DNA of 63,984 nucleotides from positions 1 through 63,984 of the forward strand of contig CAIQEU010000078.1 in the NCBI GenBank assembly GCA_903870905.1, read 5' to 3'. Of the stretch, positions 58,868 through 63,984 are shown piece by piece. Under the pieces are notes generated by a model that saw only the letters and a list, made by a program, of their open reading frames with translations, was not told the DNA's origin and did no database searches. Both the position numbers and the translations under genes were made by a program. Within the stretch, counting starts at the first letter, position 1; each line of letters starts with the position of its first letter. Source of the DNA: an uncultured Actinomycetes bacterium. Lineage in GTDB: Bacteria; Actinomycetota; Acidimicrobiia; Acidimicrobiales; RAAP-2.

Positions 58868-60312
58868 TCATCTTCCGTACCGGTTCCGCGAGCCACGTCG
58901 GGAGGGTCCGCTCCGTCAATCAGGACTTCCACTACGAGTCCATGGAGCTCTGCATCGTCGCTGACGGCATGGGCGGTGCTGCTGCTGGTGACGTCGCGTC
59001 CCGCCTCGCCGTCGAGACGCTGGCTGCCACCTTCGCCCAACGATCCGCCACCGCAGGAGCGATGCACGCTGGCATCGACGCCGCCAACGCCGTGGTCTAC
59101 GAGGCCAGCCTCAACACCTTGGAATACGCCGGAATGGGAACGACCATCACCGCCTTCGCCCCAGTTGGCGACCCTGACCTCGGCGACCACGTCGTGATTG
59201 CCAATGTCGGCGACTCACGGTGCTACCTCTACACGAACGGCGAACTCCGGCTCATCACCAACGACCACTCGGTCGCTGCTGAGATGGTGCGCAACGGCGA
59301 GCTCACGCCGGCCCAGGCAGCCGTGCATCCGCAGCGGCACATGCTCACCCGAGCGCTCGGTGTTGAAGCCGAGGTTGCGGTCGATATCTTCGAACTCCCC
59401 CTCGCCGCTGGGGATCGACTCCTGTTGTGCAGTGATGGCCTCAGCAACGAAGTCGAGAGCGTGGCGATTGCCTCGGTGCTCGGTGATCTCACCGACCCCG
59501 TCGCTGCTGCCGGAGCGCTCATCGAGCTCGCCCTCCTCGCTGGAGGGCACGACAACGTGACCGCCCTCGTCATCGACGTCCTCGTCGGTGACGCCACCGC
59601 GTCGACGCGCAACTTGGACGCCATTGCCCCACTCGCCGGTGCCCTATCGACCCCACCGGCTGCGAACGACTTGACGGGTTCGGTTCCAGCGATCACCGAG
59701 CTCGCACCCCTCACCGATGCCACGACCACGGTGGCTGCTGCGAGCGTCATAGTGAGCGCACCCTCGAGCACTCGGTCGATTCCCGATGGTGCCCCCGCCA
59801 TCAAGCACCCACGCCTCATCACGGTGCGCACCGTGCTCTTCGTGGCAGCTGCCTTCGCCATCATCTACACCGGGTTCCGGTTCGTCGAGTGGTTCGCCTC
59901 GAGCCAGTACTACGTCACGACGTCAGGGAGCGCCATCGTGATCTACCAGGGCCAACCCGGTGGCACGCTCTGGGTGCAGCCGAAGCTGGTCCGCACGAGC
60001 GCCACCACCACCGCAGAGATCTTGCCGAGCCGCCTCGCTGACCTCGCAGTCGGCGTGCCCGAGCCGTCCATTGCGGCAGCGACGACCTACATCTCCAATC
60101 TGGTCCTCGAGTACTCCGCAGCCAAGAACCCCGGAACGGTCGTCACCACAACGACGGCACCGGTGTGGACCCCGCAGCCAACGACCACGTCGGCAACGTC
60201 AACGAGCCAAGCGACCACGTCGACGACGTCGACGACGTCGACCACGTCACCGAGCACCACCACGCTCTCCACGACGACGACCGCACCCACCACCACCACG
60301 GCTGCAGGCTGA
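58864..60312 (+). CDS. pstP: PP2C-type Ser/Thr phosphatase PstP
   Basis: A 482-residue membrane-bound phosphatase. The PP2C core (about 1-240) has metal-binding residues in VRSVNQDF, VADGMGGAAAGD, LCSDGLSN and GGHDNVTALV. One membrane helix covers about 320-342, with an extracytoplasmic domain after it. The last 60 residues are Thr-rich (TTSATSTSQATTSTTST) and low-complexity, encoded by short ACG/TCG repeats. It reverses phosphorylation by the Ser/Thr kinase of the same block. GTG overlaps the fhaB stop (GTGA). Confidence 0.93.
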   Translation: MIIFRTGSASHVGRVRSVNQDFHYESMELCIVADGMGGAAAGDVASRLAVETLAATFAQRSATAGAMHAGIDAANAVVYEASLNTLEYAGMGTTITAFAPVGDPDLGDHVVIANVGDSRCYLYTNGELRLITNDHSVAAEMVRNGELTPAQAAVHPQRHMLTRALGVEAEVAVDIFELPLAAGDRLLLCSDGLSNEVESVAIASVLGDLTDPVAAAGALIELALLAGGHDNVTALVIDVLVGDATASTRNLDAIAPLAGALSTPPAANDLTGSVPAITELAPLTDATTTVAAASVIVSAPSSTRSIPDGAPAIKHPRLITVRTVLFVAAAFAIIYTGFRFVEWFASSQYYVTTSGSAIVIYQGQPGGTLWVQPKLVRTSATTTAEILPSRLADLAVGVPEPSIAAATTYISNLVLEYSAAKNPGTVVTTTTAPVWTPQPTTTSATSTSQATTSTTSTTSTTSPSTTTLSTTTTAPTTTTAAG

Positions 60313-60313
60313 C

Positions 60314-61819
60314 ATGGGCCGGAGGATCCAAGGCCTCGCCGTCGTCATGGCGCTGCTGTTCTCGCTGATTCTGATCCAGCTCGTCAACATCCAAGTCGTC
60401 CGAGCACCATCGCTCAACAACTCCCCCTACAACGCTCGAGCAGCCCAGATCGACCAGGACCACCCCCGTGGTGAGATCTTGGCCGCCAACGGTGCGCCGC
60501 TCGCGATCTCCAACAAGGCGACGTCAGGGAGCTACCTCTACCAACGCTCCTACCCCTTCGGACCGCTGTTCTCCCAAGTCGTCGGCATCGACTCACCCAT
60601 CTACGGCAAGTATGGGCTTGAGGCCTCCTACGACGGCTACCTGAAGTCCCACACCTTGGACCCAGAGACCATCGGCCAACTCCTCGTCCCAAAGAGTGGC
60701 ACCGACACGATTACGACAACAGTGTCCGTCGGCCTCCAAGCGCTCGCCGCCAAGGAGCTGGCGGGCCGCGACGGCGCCGTCGTGGTCTTGGACACGCGAA
60801 CCGGTGCAGTGCTCGCGATGTACTCCAACCCGACCTACAAGCCCGGCCCGCTGGTGAACCCGTCACCGGCAGTTGAAGCGACGGCGTGGAAGCAGGCGAC
60901 GTGTCGGGCTTGCAACGACCACGGCTTCGCGGCGCTGACCTCACTGGCGTACCAGTTCACCTTCGCCCCAGGTTCGACCTCCAAGGTGGTCACCTCTGCT
61001 GCGACGTTCGACCTCGATCCAGCGTTGCAATACAAGGACTACCCCGTGATCTCGGCGCTGAATCTCCCCCAGTCCGACAAGCCGCTGCATAACTTCGCCT
61101 TCGGCAGCTGTGGTGGCACCTTGGCCATCATGCTCCCGCCGTCGTGCGACACCGGCTTCGCCGCCATGGGCCTCGACCTCGGTGGGTCGCGGCTCTCCAC
61201 CCAGGCGAATCGCTTCGGCTACAACCAGGTTCCCCCACTCGACCTCCCCGGCGTCGCCGCCTCCTCATTCCCAACCGCTTCGGAGATGAACGCCAACCAG
61301 CCCGAGCTCGCCTACTCAGCCATTGGTCAGCAGAACGTTGGCACGACGGCGCTCCAGAACGCGCTCATCGCTGCCGGCGTGGCCAACAAGGGTGCGGTCA
61401 TGGCCCCACACCTCGTCGAGCAAGTGCGCGACCAGAACGGCAACGCGGTCTACACCTGGCATCCCCACATCTGGAAACAGGCGATGTCGGCTGGAGCCGC
61501 CGCCCTCCTCACGCCCATCATGGAGAACGTCGCCGCCTACGGCACCGCCGCCGGGGTCTTTCCCTACAACCTCCACGTTGCGGCCAAGACCGGTACTGCC
61601 CAAGCGGGCTACCCCGTCGTGACCAACACGCATGACTGGATGATCGCGTTCGGCCCCAACCCCAACCCCCAGGTCTCGGTGGCCGTCGTCATCCCATGGC
61701 AACCAATCTCGGGCACTGGAGCCGTGGTGGCTGGTCCAGTCATGCGCTGCATGATGGAAGGGGCCATTGCCTTCGAGGCCCACCAACCGGTTTCTGGCAC
61801 CTCGACCACCTGCCCGTGA
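60314..61819 (+). CDS. pbpA: Class B penicillin-binding protein PbpA
   Basis: A 501-residue transpeptidase. One N-terminal helix (about 7-29, LAVVMALLFSLILIQLVNI) anchors it; a PBP dimer domain follows. Catalytic motifs are S-x-x-K in APGSTSKVV, SCD (PPSCDTGFAAMG) at the SxN place, and KTG in AAKTGTAQ. The Asp variant of SxN also occurs in other PBP2-like proteins. It cross-links peptidoglycan during elongation or division. In most Actinobacteria a rodA/ftsW-type gene precedes it, but here it follows pstP by one base. ATG at 60314. Confidence 0.92.
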   Translation: MGRRIQGLAVVMALLFSLILIQLVNIQVVRAPSLNNSPYNARAAQIDQDHPRGEILAANGAPLAISNKATSGSYLYQRSYPFGPLFSQVVGIDSPIYGKYGLEASYDGYLKSHTLDPETIGQLLVPKSGTDTITTTVSVGLQALAAKELAGRDGAVVVLDTRTGAVLAMYSNPTYKPGPLVNPSPAVEATAWKQATCRACNDHGFAALTSLAYQFTFAPGSTSKVVTSAATFDLDPALQYKDYPVISALNLPQSDKPLHNFAFGSCGGTLAIMLPPSCDTGFAAMGLDLGGSRLSTQANRFGYNQVPPLDLPGVAASSFPTASEMNANQPELAYSAIGQQNVGTTALQNALIAAGVANKGAVMAPHLVEQVRDQNGNAVYTWHPHIWKQAMSAGAAALLTPIMENVAAYGTAAGVFPYNLHVAAKTGTAQAGYPVVTNTHDWMIAFGPNPNPQVSVAVVIPWQPISGTGAVVAGPVMRCMMEGAIAFEAHQPVSGTSTTCP

Positions 61820-61852
61820 GCGAGTGGTCGTCGCCGCGTGAAAACCGTGTCC

Positions 61853-61858
61853 TAGGCT
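61853..61858 (+). promoter_or_regulatory. Leaderless-type -10 box TAGGCT before pknB
   Basis: TAGGCT lies 8 nt before the pknB GTG, inside the 47-bp gap after pbpA, so the kinase probably has its own transcript start as well as read-through. Confidence 0.5.
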
Positions 61859-61866
61859 GAAGCACC

Positions 61867-63774
61867 GTGGAACCTGTCGTCAGCCCCCGGACCTTCTCCA
61901 ACCGCTACGAACTGGCGCACCTCATCGCGCGCGGCGGCATGGCGCAGGTCTACCTGGCTCACGATCGCCTGCTCGATCGACCCGTTGCGCTCAAGGTGCT
62001 GTTCCCTGAACTGTCGGTGGACTTGGCCTTCGTGGAGCGGTTCCGGCGTGAAGCCCAGGCAGCGGCCAACCTCGCGCACCCGAACATCGTCCAGGTCTTC
62101 GACTGGGGCGAGGACAACGGTTCCTACTTCATCGTGATGGAGTACGTCGAGGGTCGCTCGCTCTCGGCCATGCTGCGCCAGAGCCCTCGCCTGCACCCAA
62201 CAGAAGCCGCCGAGATCGCCGCAAAGGTTGCCGCCGGTCTCGCCTACGCCCACCGCCGCGGCGTGGTGCACCGTGACGTGAAGCCCGGCAATATCCTGCT
62301 CACTCCTGCAGGCGAGGTGAAGGTCACCGACTTCGGCATCGCCCGAGCGGTCAACACCGAAGATTCGCTCACCCAGGTGGGCTCGGTCATGGGGACCGCT
62401 GCCTACTTCAGCCCCGAGCAAGCCGAGGGCCTGACCGTCGACGCCCGCAGCGACCTCTACTCCTTGGGCGTCGTGCTCTTCGAGATGCTCACCGGGCGGA
62501 CCCCCTTCATGGGGGACTCGCCGGTGGTCGTGGCGTCCAAGCACGTGCGTGAGCAGGCCCCACTCGCTCGCTCAATCAACCCCAGTGTGCCGGTGCCGCT
62601 CGAGGCCATTGTCTCCATGGCCATGGCCAAGGCTCCCTCGGAGCGCTACCAATCGGCCGAGGACTTCCGCGCCGACCTCCTCCGCTTCACTGAAGGCCAG
62701 CCGGTCATGGCTGAAGCCAAGTTGGCCGCCATGGCCGACACCGGAGAAGTGGCGGCGACCGGAGCGCTGACCGGCATCGTCGCTGGTGTTGCCGCCGGGG
62801 ATCCAGCCACTGCGTCGATTCCCGTCGGTGGTCGCCCCTACGCCGTTCCACCAGCCAAGAAGAAGCGTCCAGCCTGGCTCGTTCCCGTCGTGCTCGCCGT
62901 CGTGGCCATCGTGGCTATTGCAGCGTTCCTCGCCGGATCTGGTGGTGGCTCCTCGACGAAGCCCATCCCGCAGGTGAGCGGACTCTCGGTCGACCAAGCC
63001 ACCACCGAACTCCTCCAAGCTGGCTTCACCGTTAAGGGTGAGAAGAAGGTGTCCTCGCCCACGGTCACCGCAGGTCTCGTGGCCGGCACCGACCCAGCGG
63101 TTGGTTCCGAGCGGGCACCGGGAACCCTCGTCACCTTGGAGATCAGCGTCGGCAACGAGCAGCAGGTCACCATCCCTGACCTCACCGGCTACACCGCCAC
63201 CGCAGCCCAAGCCAAGCTCAGCAGCCTCGGCCTCAACCCGGTGATCGCCTACATCCCGAGCCCACTGCCCCAGAACACGGTCATCGGTACCGATCCCGCT
63301 GCTGGCACCAAGGTGTGGACGACCACCAAGGTCACCCTCAACGTGCCCGTCATTATCTCGCCAACGGTCCCGGCCGTGGTCGGCATGACCCCGGTGAACG
63401 CTGGAGCAGCCCTCGCCAGTGCCGGGCTCACCGTTGGCACGACGACGTCAGCCTGTTCGAACACCGTGGCGAACGGCCTCGTGACCGCGGCGCTGCCCAC
63501 GCCGGGCACCACGGTGCCGACCGGATCGGCCGTTGCCCTCACGATCTCCACTGGAGTCTGCCAAGTGGTCGTCCCAGACGTCACCGGCCAAGACACCGCC
63601 ACCGCCATCGCCAGCCTGCAGTCCCTCGGACTCGCCGCGACGACGAGTGCCTTCGGTGGCGACCCGACCACCTGTGTGGCCAACACGATCGCGCTCATGG
63701 ACACAACGGCTGGCTCGTCGGTGAACTACGGATCGACGATCAACTTGGAGATCTGCCCCTCAAGCGCGGGCTAG
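61867..63774 (+). CDS. pknB: PASTA-domain Ser/Thr protein kinase PknB
   Basis: A 635-residue transmembrane receptor kinase. The kinase domain covers about 12-275: Lys43 in [14 protein letters not shown] (135-142), DFG (155-157), and an activation loop with [13 protein letters not shown] linker and one helix (about 335-357) are followed by four PASTA repeats ([36 protein letters not shown]), which sense muropeptides or lipid II. It phosphorylates wall-synthesis and FHA-partner proteins; PstP reverses this. The 3' end overlaps the convergent trpG-like gene by 15 bp. Confidence 0.95.
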   Translation: MEPVVSPRTFSNRYELAHLIARGGMAQVYLAHDRLLDRPVALKVLFPELSVDLAFVERFRREAQAAANLAHPNIVQVFDWGEDNGSYFIVMEYVEGRSLSAMLRQSPRLHPTEAAEIAAKVAAGLAYAHRRGVVHRDVKPGNILLTPAGEVKVTDFGIARAVNTEDSLTQVGSVMGTAAYFSPEQAEGLTVDARSDLYSLGVVLFEMLTGRTPFMGDSPVVVASKHVREQAPLARSINPSVPVPLEAIVSMAMAKAPSERYQSAEDFRADLLRFTEGQPVMAEAKLAAMADTGEVAATGALTGIVAGVAAGDPATASIPVGGRPYAVPPAKKKRPAWLVPVVLAVVAIVAIAAFLAGSGGGSSTKPIPQVSGLSVDQATTELLQAGFTVKGEKKVSSPTVTAGLVAGTDPAVGSERAPGTLVTLEISVGNEQQVTIPDLTGYTATAAQAKLSSLGLNPVIAYIPSPLPQNTVIGTDPAAGTKVWTTTKVTLNVPVIISPTVPAVVGMTPVNAGAALASAGLTVGTTTSACSNTVANGLVTAALPTPGTTVPTGSAVALTISTGVCQVVVPDVTGQDTATAIASLQSLGLAATTSAFGGDPTTCVANTIALMDTTAGSSVNYGSTINLEICPSSAG

Positions 63775-63984
63775 CTCGAGGAAGTTCTCGAGCAGGCGTG
63801 GCCCCATTGGGGAGAGGATCGACTCGGGGTGGAACTGCACCCCTTCGATGAGGAACTCCCGATGGCGCAGTCCCATGATGATGCCATCCACCGTGGTGGC
63901 CGTCACCTCGAGGCACTCGGGCACGGTTGCGGGATCGACCACGAGGGAGTGGTAGCGGGTTGCGGTGAAGGGGTTCGGGAGGCC
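63760..63984 (-). CDS. trpG: Glutamine amidotransferase subunit TrpG/PabA (C-terminal part)
   Basis: The gene runs off the window, so only its last 74 residues are seen. [11 protein letters not shown] and [13 protein letters not shown] hold the catalytic His and Glu of class I amidotransferases (HxE in FHPES). [13 protein letters not shown] is typical of anthranilate or aminodeoxychorismate synthase component II. It passes ammonia from glutamine to chorismate. The catalytic Cys is outside. Next to pknB on the opposite strand, the arrangement is the same as in mycobacteria. TrpG and PabA cannot be told apart here. Confidence 0.88.
   Translation of the reverse strand, partial: GLPNPFTATRYHSLVVDPATVPECLEVTATTVDGIIMGLRHREFLIEGVQFHPESILSPMGPRLLENFLELARA

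Noticed and set aside
60205-60300. Short tandem repeats (ACG/TCG) as a CRISPR or regulatory repeat
   Set aside because: They lie in frame at the 3' end of pstP, encode a Thr/Ser-rich tail, have no spacers and are imperfect; simple coding low complexity explains them.

Overview
The window is high-GC (roughly 63 percent by eye), densely packed bacterial DNA. It looks actinobacterial, most likely Acidimicrobiia. The right end carries the actinobacterial cell-wall signalling block (two FHA proteins, a PP2C phosphatase, a class B penicillin-binding protein and a PASTA-domain Ser/Thr kinase), with a trpG-type gene converging on the kinase as in mycobacteria. GTG starts are frequent. A TANNNT -10 box lies 5-8 nt before many start codons, the layout of leaderless mRNAs known from Actinobacteria. 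A sedolisin (S53) protease hints at acid conditions, but taxonomy was not tested.

Layout. 1-3.8 kb: a branched-chain amino acid ABC operon (livF end, livH, livM, binding protein) closed by a strong hairpin. 3.8-11.5 kb: an isocitrate/isopropylmalate dehydrogenase-like enzyme, a metal-type permease fused to three YHS domains, a polar amino acid ABC operon, a Nudix/EthD pair, a TSUP permease and a DUF4395 protein. 11.5-20 kb: three large secreted proteins (CHAP, S53 peptidase, glycosidase-like) that share a repeated W-x3-D-L-T module. 20-28 kb: an Lhr-type helicase, a small membrane protein, a RecB-nuclease-like gene pair, typA and tRNA-Ser(UGA). 28.2-30.2 kb: a hypothetical membrane protein and a DUF4143 ATPase behind an AT-rich, palindromic promoter that looks acquired.

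30-41.8 kb: a sterol-desaturase-like enzyme with pheA, an alpha/beta hydrolase, a three-gene unit (PLP decarboxylase, aguA, aguB) that reads as arginine to agmatine to putrescine, further hydrolase/SRPBCC genes, a secreted alpha-toroid protein, a GNAT and a DUF885 protein. 41.9-45.5 kb: a MacB-type ABC pair with glycine-rich insertions, two very small proteins, a DsbA-like protein and thioredoxin. 45.5-48.8 kb: a lipid-modification operon (FAD amine oxidase-like, DUF1365, cyclopropane-type fatty acid methyltransferase) whose last gene is split by an in-frame TGA. 48.9-57.6 kb: a K+ channel, an HdeD-like protein, a Ddn-like oxidoreductase, an epimerase, a MarR regulator divergent from a LigB-type dioxygenase with two matching operators, two hypothetical genes, a DHA2 transporter, a macrodomain protein, a GNAT-AAA+ fusion and tRNA-Leu(CAG).

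57.7-64 kb: fhaA-fhaB-pstP-pbpA, then pknB, then the 3' part of trpG on the other strand. The rodA/ftsW and pknA genes usually found in this block are absent. No insertion sequence, CRISPR array, rRNA or prophage was seen. No stretch longer than 300 bases lacks a gene.
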